Positions 1 to 12,454 of a stretch of DNA of 64,000 nucleotides are shown here, piece by piece. The DNA comes from Euglena gracilis. Lineage: Eukaryota > Euglenida > Euglenophyceae > Euglenales. The DNA lies in assembly GCA_039621445.1 (NCBI GenBank), contig CP154956.1:78178474-78242473 (forward strand), read 5' to 3'. Made by a program: the position numbers and the translations under genes. Within the stretch, counting starts at the first letter, position 1. Every line of letters starts with the position of its first letter. The notes under the pieces are model-generated. The model worked only from the letters and a program-made list of their open reading frames with translations, did not search any database and was not told the DNA's origin.

Positions 1-3000
1 AGCCCCAAAGCCCACCATCAACCTGCTTGGGCAGTTGTGCCACAGTGTGGAGCGCCAGGCGGCCGAGCTCAGCGACGCGGACGTCGCCGCCGCCTTGGTG
101 GCGCTGGCCAAGCTCTGCGAGCGGGACTCCTTCTTCCAGTCCCGGTCTGTCACCACCAGCGTGCACACACGCATGCCTGAATGTGCTTGGGGGGGCACTC
201 CCGTCAAATGTGTTGGTGTGCTCCTTCTGCTGGGCTTCCCCACATCAAGGAAGGAGCAAACGCAATTCCGGGAGGCAACGTTCCCTCATCTGCCCCTGCC
301 CCTCAGAGGGTCAGACCGCTGCGTTTCGTCCTCACAGCGATGCCCGCAGGCACATTTTCCGGACCTTCGACGTCCTCGGAACGGCTGCCTTCGCCGCTCT
401 GTGCACAGGACGAGAATAAGTCCCTACAATGAGCCACAATGAGCCAAAACCCCCAAAAGGAAGCAAATTTGACCAGAGGATTGTTCTGAGTTCAGACTGA
501 ATTTTTTAACAAAATGTATTGGCCTTCGCACATGAGGGGCATCCCTTCTGATTAGATTGTTTCTGGCCTCTGCAACAAAAGGGAAGGACGTTGAAGTGCC
601 ACCGGAATTGCTGCTGCTCAAAGGGAGCCGTAATGCATCAAGTCAGCTTTCACCTGCCGCGTGCTGCCACTGAGGTGCACAGGGGGGGCGGGACCAATGG
701 AGCGGGAGTCCCTGCGTGCCAACCCGGCGGGGATGGTGCCCAGGCGTCAGTGCCGCGCCACTGTGGACCGTGGCCTCTTGGGTTGGAATGGGGGTGACCC
801 AAATGGGTGGTGGGGGGCCAGCTTCATGCTTTCCCTGGATGGAAACCTTTTTGCATCAAACAATTCTGGGGCTTCGATGCAGGCGGTAATTTTTCTCTGG
901 CACACTGTACTGGGTTGGTGGATTGGTGGCAGGATTTTCCTTGAAGGCTGGTGACCAGGAGTCCTGGCCCTGTCCCCAGAGGAAAGAGGGGGTGGATGGC
1001 ACCTCCTGGGGGGGGGTTCCTCTGTTTTCGGTGCAAAGCGCCGGATCATTTTGTGTTCAAATTGCCGCCAGAATGGGTCCCCCTGAACCCCCCTATCCCT
1101 CACGGAGTGGGTGGGTGGGTGCCAACCCCCTGGGTGCTTAAAAACCCCAGCTCTGGTTGGTGGCCGACCTCAGTCCACTCCTCCCATCGCCTTCCCGCAC
1201 AGCGATGGCGACGGGTGGGGCGGGGTGAAGGTTGCCACCTCCCCCGAGACGCGCCACCGCCGCCGCCTGGCAGGGACACTGCTCTCGGCGTTCGCCCACG
1301 TCGGCTTCCCCAAGCACCGGCTGGTGGGGGCGGTGTGTGAGCGGCTGGTGGCCGGCGGTATCCTCGAGCTGCAGTGCAGGGCAGCCTGCGGGCCCTCCCC
1401 CCCCCTTCTCAATGGGTCTGCTGCCAACCTACCCCACCCCCGAAGAAACTGTCACCTAAGCCCCATACTCACCGACCTATCCTCATAGGGACCTGTCACC
1501 TACCTCGTACTCACTGTCCTGTCACCTCTCATCTCACAGAAAATGTACTTTTTTTGAAGGGATAAAGTGAGTGGACCTCATTTTTTAGAATTTGGCCAAC
1601 AAAAATGTGAGAAAATCGCATTTTTTGGACTTCTGGGTCAGTTTAGGGTCGAAAAATCCACCTCTTTCCTGATGACCAGGAACCCCTCCCCCCCCAGGGA
1701 ACTGTCACCTACGTCCGTATTCGCAAGTCACTTGGGACCTGTCACCCACCGCTGTATTCGCTGACCTGACAGGTGACAGTCTCCCCGGGGGGGGGGGGGT
1801 ATGTGAGAAGTTGCTCATTCTCGTTTTTTTTTCCCGTTGAAAGTTCGATGGCGATTAGGAATTTGTCCCTTCTTCTGTGGTACAAAATGAGCGGCTTTGG
1901 TGCGCAGCTGCTCATTTCAGGCAAGCACAGAAATGCACACACACCCACCCACCCGCCCCACACACCCACACATCGGGTTTTTGCTTAACGACCCTGGGCC
2001 ATTTTTCAATACACTGAAAAAAAACACTAATTTGACCCCCCCTCCCCCAGACTGCCAGCCAGGGGGGTGGGTCCTGGGGTCCCCTTCTGGAAAAGAAATT
2101 CCCTCCGACGCTGCGCGCCGAGGTTGAAGTAGGATTTTTGGATTTTTTGCCTGGTTCTGTTCTAAAGAAATCCCGAGAAATGCCAAAAATGGGCTTTTTT
2201 GGCAGGTTTTGGGGGGTCAAAAAAAATAGCCAGCATTTCGCACCAGTCACTCGAAAAACTCCACTAGCTAACCCTGCTAGCCGACCCCAGCCCCTGGAGG
2301 GGTCCACTAGGATTTCCATTGGCCAAATCTGGCCTTGCTGCAGTCGAGCCCCGGGGGGGGGGGGGGGGTACTGCACCTAATGCCCAATTACACAAGCCCA
2401 AATTTACCCTCCCACCCACCCTCCCACCCACCCACCCACCCCTCCATTCACCCGCCCGCACACCCACACCCTGGGTGGACACCCCCCCATCCCCAACCCC
2501 CACGCACACATCCCGTGCACCCACGCAGACCCAAGCAGGCTTTTGCTTAAGGGATTGCAGTACCCCCCCCCCCCCCGGGGGCTGGACTGCAGCTAGTCCA
2601 AATTTGGCTAGTGGGTTTTCTAGCAGACCCCCCCCGGGGGGGGTCTGCTAGCAGGGCTAGCTAATGGAAATTTTTTCCAGTGACCGGCGCGAAGCGCCGA
2701 AAATTTTTTTGGGACCCCCAAAAATGGCCCAAAATGCCCGTTTTTGGCCATTTTTGGAAATTTTTGGAACAAAATCAGCCAAAAAAACCTGTTAAAAGCC
2801 TCATTTTTCCAGTCGGGGGGACCCCCGGACCCCCCCCCCCCGGGGGGAGGGGGGTCTAGTTAGTCCACTTTTTCCAGTGTCTAGCCGATTGGCTAGCCAG
2901 TACCCCCCCCGGGGGTCTTTAAGCAAAAGCCTGGACCCAAGTTCCATTTCGCATTTTGCATATGTACACCGACAGACTTTCACACACGTGTGGCGATCAC

Positions 3001-6000
3001 ATGGCAATCCTGGCACGGGGCAAGGAGCTGTCCATGCTGGCGTGGGCACTTGCTGCCCTCAATGTGGAGCCCCCCGGCATTCTTCCGGTGTGCCACCCAT
3101 CCACCTTTCTGCCTGCATCTGGCCAGTCTTGAGCAACTTCCCATCCCAACCGTCCTCCCCTTCTGTCCAGCCCTGGAAACCAACCAGATTCCATTAAGAT
3201 TAGTGACCGGGGGGGGGGGGTGGATCACAGGTGGCATAATTTGCATTTAAGCTGTTTTTGGTTGGTGAATGCCAGCATTTCAAAATTTTTAGAATCGTCT
3301 ACAACTATGAGCGAGGGGGAGCACAGGGTAATCGTTGTGTGCTTTTTAGTTGATCATTCAGTCATTTTAGTGATTGTTTCATTTGGTTAGTTAACACCAT
3401 TGTGTGTTAACTTGTACACTACAAATATAGGAGGTGATCGGTGTGCGCATTTGTGCGCACCGACCATTTTCACAATTAACCCCCCCAAATAACCCCCCCC
3501 CCCCGGTGTGTTATTTGGGCACCCGAACTGGGGCCCCAGGGGGGGGGGGTGTGTTATTTGGGGGGGGGTGTTATTTTTACATGGAAAACCAAAGGAAAAC
3601 AGGGGGGGGGGGGTTATTTGGGCGCTCGAAATCGGTCCCCGAGGGGGGGTGTGTTTTTTTTGGGGGGGGGCGTTATTTGGGGGGGGGTTTACGAGGAAGG
3701 AACACAGGGGTAAGGCTCGGGCCAACTCAGTCGGGCCAACTCCTTGGAGGGGCTCTATTATTGGACCCCAAAATTGACCCCAAAATGGGTTCTGCTGAGC
3801 CCCTCCCCCCAGGCTGTAGGCCGGTGGTCTGACCACAGGTCCTAACAAAGGAATTCCTCTTGTCCCAGCACGTGAGATACGAGGCAAGGCTGAGCAACGG
3901 AGCAACAGACTATGGGTTGCCCTGCAGGCCCTCTCGGAGCGGCTGCAGAAACCCGAGGTCTGCGATCTCCTCAACGCCAAAAGCGTGGGGACCATCCTCC
4001 ACGCCCTGGGCCGCCTCGGCTTCTCGGACGCCGCCACGCGGCTGCTCACCCCCGGATTTTCCCCGATTTTTGTTGCCTGCGCCTTTTTCACATAGACCCA
4101 AAAATAAAAATAAATAAATAAAACAGCAGCCCCTCTCGGTGTCTTTGACCCCAGTGGTTTCCTTTGGAAGTGCTCCCACTCCGCATAATTGTAAGATGAA
4201 AAGCACCGGAGAGCAGCCAAAACGCCATACCCCAAAGCACCCATTCAAGCGCCGCCGATGAACCAGCGTGGGGCACACCTTTAACAACCGCATCCAATCG
4301 GTGTTGCGTGTGCGTTTCGCGAACCGCACGCGCGTGGGTCTGAACTTGCTGGCCGCCCTGTCCTCGCGGCTGTTGGTCCCAGCGGTGCTCCAGAACGCAG
4401 ACATCCAGACCAGGCTTCTCTTGAAAGAAGGCCACACCGCTCCAGGGGGTGAACAGGGCTGCTGGCATTTTTGACCCCGGAGGTCGGGTTTTGGGTTGAC
4501 AGGTCGAGGGTGCCAAAGGGCCCCAAAATGGCGGTTTGCCTGGGCAGTTTGGCTCAGCCAGGGCCCAGCCAGGGGCCCAAAACCCGGCGGGTGCCTCTCT
4601 AAGCGGGTCCCCCCATGCGGCACGGGGCATCCCCCCTCTTCTAACACAGGGGATATGGCTTAGGCGGCCTAACTCGCACTTAAGGTTTTCATTTTTAGCT
4701 TGCGCTTTGGCGCAAATTTTCGATTTCTTTGAGACCCGGCGGTAGAACCCACCCTTTTGACCCTCTGGTTCCGCGGAGACCCTCCACGGTGGCATGTGCA
4801 TCATTTTCCGATGTTGGGACCCGGGGAACAGGCCCAATTTTGGTGTTTTTCAGCCTGTGCACCATTTTGAAAAAGGGTCAAAACCCTGGGTTTGAACGCC
4901 GAGACACGTGAATTTTCCCAAAAATGGGCCAAAACCCCCGTTGTGAGTCCCTCGTTTTTGAAGCCTTGGCTGTGTTCCCCGGATGGTGTCACACAGTCCA
5001 GGTGTAATGAAGCCCTTTTTGTTGTTTTTTTGGCTCTGTGATATGTCCGTGAAGAGTTTGGCTGCTGAGGCATCCAGAGGGTGGACTCTACATGCACGTT
5101 GTGAAAAGTTGGAAAAAACGGCATGTCACAGAGTTGTGATCCCTGGGTGCTTGAAGCGTGAGGAGCGGTGCAGCGGGAACCACCCTGGTGGGGGGGGTTG
5201 GGGGGGACTGAGGGCAAGCCTAGGGACCTCTCCCAACGTCTGGTGAGCAACGCCAGGCCCCACACTGCCGGGCACAGAAGGCAATGGTTATGGACATTTG
5301 CGCTTAAGCGCAAATTTTTAGCTTGCGCTTAAGCGCAAATTAAAAATTTGCGCTTAAGCGCAAGCTAAAACAGAAGCCGCTGAGTTTGTGGGAGTCCCCT
5401 CTGGGTTTTTTTTTGGTGTTTGGGTGCTGTGTCGGGGGCCCCTCTCTGAACGGCCAGAGTGCGGGCTTGATGAGGAAATACCTTGCACCGAAGCGCAAAC
5501 CATCATACAAAAAACTGAGAAGTGCAAACACGCGGCTGACGTGTAATGTGGTTGAACAAGCAGTGCATTATGTAGGCATGTCCCTTGCGCTTCGGCGCAA
5601 ATGTATTTCCTCACCAAGCCCGCACTCTGGCCATGCAGAGAGGGGCCCCCGACACACCGTAACACATCAGAGGGACTCCCACAAACTCAGCGGCTTCTGT
5701 TTTAGCTTGCGCTTAAGCGCAAATTTTTAATTTGCGCTTAAGCGCAAGCTAAAAATTTGCGCTTAAGCGCAAATGTCCTTTTAAATGGCAGATGTATTTG
5801 AATGCATTCGTGCTGTGTGAGAAGGTGGGGGATAGGGGAGAATGGTGAGGAGGGTTTGTGCGCTGCTGTGCCAGAAGCTGGGTTGGTGCTTTTGAACTAT
5901 TCAAGTGCTGGGGAGGGAGTGGCTGTTACAATAAGACGAATGGTGGGCGGTAGGCTGTGGAGCCTGAGTGACCTTGCACTCGGTGCACAAAGTGGGGTTT

Positions 6001-9000
6001 TTGGGGATGTTGACAGAAAGGCCTTTTCTGCTGAACAATGCCTCCATCTGCCTGGTGGCATGTGGCTGTCTGGTGGGTTGCAAAATACCGAAAAAAGGCG
6101 TGTCAGCATGTCTTCCCTTCTCCGCCGTTGTTGATGGGCCCTTTCAATTTCTCAATTCCATTCGCTCATCCCCAAAGTTCTGTGCTTCAAATCCTGGGCG
6201 AGGAAAGGGGGGTGACGAGCTTCTTTAAAACACCCTTTCGACGCCTAAAACTGTTTCCTCGGCTGTGGTTCCCAGGGTTTATCTGGTACCTGTTCTTTTC
6301 CAAACAGAATTTTTCCGACTTTTAAAAGTCGGCCAAAGAGAAGGGCCCCTCAGGCACGCTTAACTGCGAGGCAAGTGGGAGGAACCTCCGGCACTGGAAG
6401 TTGGGTTTACAATGCATAGGACAAGACACGTCTGGCTATCAAGAAGTTGGTGGTTGTTTTCACAGACCAGGGGGTTGGCTTCCTGTCCCAGGCAAGGCTT
6501 CCCTCCATCTGAGCTCTGTCCGCTCTGGTGATGAGATGCTCCCAGGACTGCTCTCTCCACCCGGAGTGATAAAAATGGAAAATACAACTTGATGGCTGTT
6601 GCGCCATAGCGCAATGGGTAGGCTCATGAAGAATGGAAATTTAAGAGTTATACTGCGCCAAAGCGCAAGTAGAAATACACTTTTAAAATTGTCAAAGCAA
6701 CGTGGCTCTTGCGCCGACGCGCAATGTTGACCAGTTTTAAGTCAACGTGACTGAGAGTAGGCTTCCGTCCCCCTGTTCTACATTTTTGTGCTCCATCCCC
6801 TCTGGTGTTGTTACTCTACCAGGGCCGTTCTCTCACTCCGTTGTGAGATAAGTTTTAAACAGTTATATTTGCGCTTCGGCGCAAGCCATGTTGCTTTTGC
6901 AATTTTAAAAATTGTATTTCTATTTGCGCTTTGGCGCAAGGTAACTCGTAAATTTTCATTCTTCATGAGCCTGCCCCTTGCGCTTTGGCGCAAATGGAAA
7001 CACATGTTGACTCAAAAATTGTTATCATTGTTCAAATGCGGCAATGGTCACCCACGTGTTGAATTACAAAAAAGTCAAAAATTTGCGCCAAAGCGCAAAT
7101 GGTTTTATTTTTTGTAATTTCAAAAATTTGCGCCAAAGCGCAAATGAGTGAGCGGAATCCCCTCGTTTCATCACCCGCCGCCTTGTGTTCATGCACACTG
7201 GGACCCGGGAGCGCTGTGCCCGTGGACCGTGGAGTTCCTAGTCGTTGGTTTCGTCCCCAGGCCCTGGGGTGCAAGGAGACATTATCTTCAGACTGTCTTG
7301 AGTCTCAGGCCACGGTGGTCGAAAACCAAACTTTTTTTGGGATTTGCGCGTCGGCGCAAATTTACAGTCACTTTCAAAGCTAAGTGCGAGTTAGGCCGCC
7401 TAAGTATGGGGGCTAATTTGTGATGGGGAGCGGAGCAGGGAGTTTTTAACGACCCGACGGGGTCCAGCTCAAAGGCTGGATATTTCGGGCTGGCTGGAAA
7501 AAGATTGGCTGACCACCCCCTCCCCCCCTCGGAGGTCCTGGGCTGGAACCGGGCCCGGCCCGGGGTAGAACCGGGTACCGAAAAATGAAAACTGCAAAAA
7601 CATCCAAAAAAAACTGCCAATTATGCATCAAAATTGATTTTTCGACCCCAAATTTGTCCTGGTGAGCCCTTTTAGAGAAGCCTGGCCCAGACGCTGGCCG
7701 CGGCGGCGTGGGCGTGCGGCCGGCTGAAGTATGGGCACTGGGACTTTCTGCGGGCGGTGGCAGACCAGTTTGTCTCCCAGGCGTGTCTGGCTTGATTTGA
7801 TTGATATTTTTATATTCAAAAATGTCCTGTGTGTGCTTGGTGTGTGCATTGATGAGCGTGTTTTTATCTTTCAAATTGTCCCTGAGTAAGCTGATGTATT
7901 TCAATAGAACATGCGCATCAATATGGAACGAACATTTTTTGAAGGGTATCTACCAGGTGACTGCCCCTGGTTTTCAAATGGAACTGCTGGAAAAATTGGC
8001 CCAGTTTGAATTTGGGATAATTTTGAGTGTTTTACCCTGTCCAGCAGGTTTATGTCAGCCCCTGACTTTTTGCTGGGTACCTTTTTGACAGAATTTTTTT
8101 TGCAGTTTGTTACTTCTTGGAAGAGTTAAACTGCTTTTTGCAAAGGTATTCTCTTTTCAGTTATTTTTTTTGCAAGAAATACCTATTTTGCAAAGGGCAA
8201 AAGTTCGGACTCTCTTGGAGGCTTCTGCAGGATTTTATCTTCACTTACATGGCCATCGTTTGTATGCAGTGTCGACGCAGCCACAAACACACACATATAC
8301 GCACATTTTCTCTCTTCGAGATTGGTGTAGATTGGGAGTGTGTGGGTGGGGGGTGGCAGAATGGTTTTTTTTTTCCAAGAGGTGTCCATACACCACACAA
8401 CCATACACCAATTTTCTTCTTACATTTGCCTACTCATTTACTCATGCGCACACGCACGCACGCACCCACCCACCCACCCACCCACACACACACACACACA
8501 CACTTGCAAACACAGGGTGAGAAATCACACAGCAGAGCTACACACAATATTTCTACACACAATGTTGGGTAGAAACGACTGCACGCAGGCCTTCGGGGCC
8601 TCGCCCACATACCCCCCAGAGCCAGGGCTGCAAGGAACCCCTGAAATCTCTCCCCCCCCCACAGCAGGCTTTCTCGCATCTCCAGGAGGAGTGCCGACTT
8701 TTAGACCAAACATCTCCTTCGGCGCCAAAGGAATTGCAGTGCCGTGGTGGGGGGCCGACCCTCCCCCCACCTCCCCAAGAGGGGACGGTCACCCCCAAAC
8801 CCCATTCGTCGCTGCCCAACGCCACCCTCTCCTCGCGGCGGCCCCCCTCCCCCCCTCTCCCCCGCAGGCCCCGGCGGCCCGCTGCCGGCCCCAGGCCCTC
8901 GCCAACCTCGCCTGGGCCTTCGCCTCCCTCAAGGCCCACCACCCCACGCTGCTGCCCGCCGTCGCCCGCCGCGCCGTGCCGCTGCTGCGGGGCCATGCAA

Positions 9001-12000
9001 TCGTTTTGGTCATTGGCCGATCCCCCCTTGGGCGGGGTGACTGTTTTTTTTTCTTCAGAGTGACTGACTGGTTTGTGGCCCAGGCCCCTCCCCGGTGGGG
9101 GTCGGCAGAAAAACCACCAAAAGTGACCCGGTGCCAAAGGCGTGAGAAAGTTTTTGGGGCCCTTTTTTTCTACATTTGTGGTCAAATTTCCCTTGGATTC
9201 CAGGGTGGCCGACCCCCCGGGGGGGGGGGTAGTCACTGATGGGTTTTCCGACAAAAGTGCGTGACTGGTTTTTGGAAGAATGGAAGTGCACCCCCCGGGG
9301 GCTTCAGTAAAAAGTTGTATGTGCAGGCCTTCTCTGGGCAGGAGTTGGCGACGCTGCTGTGGGCGTTCGCCCGCTCGGGGCAGCGTGGCCGCGCCGTTGG
9401 AAATCACTGCTGGGTGCTATGGCCGTGACCCTAGTTTATACATGAACTCAATTTATTATTTTGTATGCCTGTGTGTGTGTGTGTGTGTATGTGTGTGTGT
9501 GTGTGTGTATGTGTGTGTGTGTGTGTGTGTATGTGTGTGTGTGTATGTGTGTGTGTGTGTGTGTGTGCTGAGACCAGTGATGAAGCAATGCTAACCCACA
9601 CCTGTGCATGTGTATGTGCGTAGTTGGCGGTATGACTAACAGATTTCAACAGCATCTTTCTCCAAAGTCCATTTTTATTCCAATCACCAAATCATTTTTA
9701 TCGGTTGTCTTGGAGTCCCAGAGTCCCAACTGTGCGTTGAAGACCCTGAGTTACTTGCCGCAGTGGGAGAGCGGCTGCTTGCGCCGGAGTCGAACGTCCG
9801 CTTGAGCCTGCGGGTGTGGTCTGTCACATTTGTTGCATGTGCCATGTTCTCAGAGCAATGTTTTTTTTTGCGACCTTGACATCGAAGGTGCCCGATTGTC
9901 AGTGTGGGTCTGGTCCCGTGGCGATTTATTTTCCAGTTGTTCCGCAATTTTTGGACAGCTATGTTCTGTCTTGCTTTCTGAAAATGCATGTGAGAAAAAT
10001 TGTGCAGTTCTTTTGTTTGCAAATTTGCAGGGATTTTTTGTAATGGCTTATTATTTTATTATTATTTTATTATTATACTTTTTTGTAATGTGGGGAGGTT
10101 TTTTGGGGGGGCGGATTGGAAGTATCATAGTCCTCACGTCGCATTTCCTGCTCTGTGCTGGCAAATGCCATCGTAATTGCATTCTCGCAGGACGCGGTGC
10201 AGATCGCGTGGGCGTTCGCGCAGATGGACACGCAGCATGAGGCACTGCTGGAGCACCTCGGCACCGCCATCGTCCACAGTCCCCAGCCCCTGACCGCCCG
10301 CGACATTTCCGGCCGCTCTTGGGCCCCCGATCACCAAATCGGCTATGTTTGTTCAGTAATTGTTGTAATGTTCTTAGGGCAACGATGAGCATTTTTTTTA
10401 TAAAAAATTGTCTTCACCCAAGAGGAAACCTCAGACATGGGCATTCAGGGAATGGTGCAACCTCCCATCACAGAATCGACGAAAAAAGTAATTGTTGTAC
10501 ACAGGGACACTATATGTACAGGAAGGATGTTACTGTTTCCAAGTAAACCAGCACCATTTTATTAACCCCCTGAGTTGAGCAGGTTATTGCAGAATGGAAT
10601 GTGTTTTTCTGTGACCCCCCCCCCAACCGGGCCCCGCAGCGAGGCGGATGTGTTCTGGGCCTACGGGCAGCTCCGGTGCCCGCACCCTGCTCTCCTGGCC
10701 CACGTCTCGGAGGCGGCGATGGACGCTGACCTCCTGAGCCAGTTCACTGCCACCGGTGTGCCCCCCCACTCATTGTTTGGATTGACCAAGCATGTTTGAG
10801 GTTCCATCCACGTATTTCTTTCCCGCCACCATAACCTCTTTGAGGTTTGAGGTTTGAGGTTCTGTGGCCCTTACTGCTGCACCAGCTCCAATCTTTGGCC
10901 CAGGCAAGCCGGAGCAGCACCTGGGGGCCTTTTGATGGGTTCAGCCGACAATTTTGGAAAAGTGCAATTTCTCAGGTTAGACTGCCAAGCTCAGATACAA
11001 CTGCTGCCTTGACTTGGGTGACCCCGTGCTGCCATTGGGGGACAGGGCTCGAACCAGACATTTGCTTAAGGGATTGCAGTACCCCCTTGGGGGGGGGGGC
11101 TGGACTGCAGCTAGTCCAAATTTGGCTAGTGGGATTTCTAGCAGACCCCCCCGGGGGGGGTCTGCTAGCAGGGCTAGCTAGTGTAAAAATATTTTCTAGT
11201 GACCGGCGCGAAGCGCCGAAATTTTTTTTGGGACCCCCCAAAAATGGCCAAAAATGCCCGTTTTTGGCCATTTTTGGGGATTTTTGGAACAAAATCAGCC
11301 AAAACCCTATTAAAAAAATTTTCCCCAGTTTGGGGGATTGGGGGACCCCCGGACCCCCCCCCCCGGGGAGGGGGGTCTAGTTAGTCCATTTTTTCCAGTG
11401 TCTAGCCGATTGGCTAGCCAGTACCCCCCCCCCCGGGGTCTTTAAGCAAATGCCTGGCTCGAACTGACCCAAACAGGTGGTGAGACTCAGAACACCACGA
11501 ACCCCTCCATGCCAACCCAACGTTACAGGCACACGTTCTGTTCGCCCAGGCGTGACCAATGTGCTGTGGGGGTGCGCGCGGCTGCAGCACCGGTCGCCGC
11601 GCCTGCTGGATGCCATGGCGCAACTCGCCACCCACCGGGACGTGCTGAAGCAGTTCCAGCCCCAGCAAGTCCCCCAGAGTCTATGAAAGCCGGCCTCTCC
11701 TTTCTCGCTTGTCGCTTTTCAGATGTATGTTGTGCATTCCTCCATGTGTGTGTGTGCGTGTGTGTGTGTTCAACAGCATCTCAGATTTTGTGGTTTTCTG
11801 CGAGCTGGGGGGTTTGGTCCGCCTGATCTCTGACCTGGTCTGGGCCTGTGCTGAGCTCTCCCTGAACCACCCCCCTCTCATGGTGGCCATGGGCCGGCGG
11901 TATCTCCCTTCCCATCCCACGCGCGTTTCAAAATGTGTCAAACACACCATCCGATGAGGCACTCCGCCCGTCTGCGTGGTGCAGTTTTCTCTCCTCCCCT

Positions 12001-12418
12001 GTCCAGACAAATGGGTGGATGATGCACAGGCATCGGTCAAGAGTGGCACTGTGTTGGGTGCATTCCAACATTTCATCAAAGGTTGATATTTGCTCCAGGG
12101 TGGTCCACATTGACGGCAAGTTGTTGTTGTTGTTTTTTGCTAAGGACCACGTCCAACGGCTGGTTCGGGCATCAAATGGAACGCGTTTCTTCAAATTTTG
12201 AGTGAATGGTCGAACTGTAAATGTGACCATTTTTTTCGTTCATTTTGCTTGTGGATTTCTCATTTTTTATGGGGGGGGGGGGAGGGGGGGGATGGGGGTG
12301 GGGTGGGGGGTGCGGGGTGGAGGGGGGTTAATTTTTCTTTTTTTTTTTTGTTTTTTGTTTGTTTTTTTTTTTTTTTTTTTCTTTGTTTGGTTTTTTTTCT
12401 TTTTTTTTTCTTTTTTTT

Positions 12419-12454
<36 letters not shown>

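Larger units (their letters stand above)
4654..7409. mobile_element. Element G1: CTTAGGC termini, 5-bp target duplication, hairpin-rich
   Basis: The element is 4659-7404 (2746 bp). It starts CTTAGGCGGCCTAACTCGCA and ends with the inverted counterpart GTTAGGCCGCCTAAG. The flanking duplication is tatgg (4654-4658 and 7405-7409). The interior contains a large palindrome and many ttgcgc...gcgcaa hairpins, with no credible open frame. Superfamily not assigned. Confidence 0.75.
4072..7675 (+). other. Intron dominated by one 2.7-kb element
   Basis: Almost all of this intron is element G1 (4659-7404). No exon was recognised in it. The acceptor is CCTTTTAG. Confidence 0.6.

Noticed and set aside
3387-4837. 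Overlapping minus-strand open frames of 245-285 codons
   Set aside because: They cross C/G runs and the antisense of exon 3. No domain, no start context, no splice support.
5354-5730. Two matching ~110-codon frames on opposite strands
   Set aside because: They read the two arms of the G1 palindrome and have no independent coding evidence.
4659-7404. Possible CRISPR-like array of repeated hairpins
   Set aside because: Repeats are short palindromes with irregular spacing inside a transposon with terminal repeats, in a eukaryotic intron.
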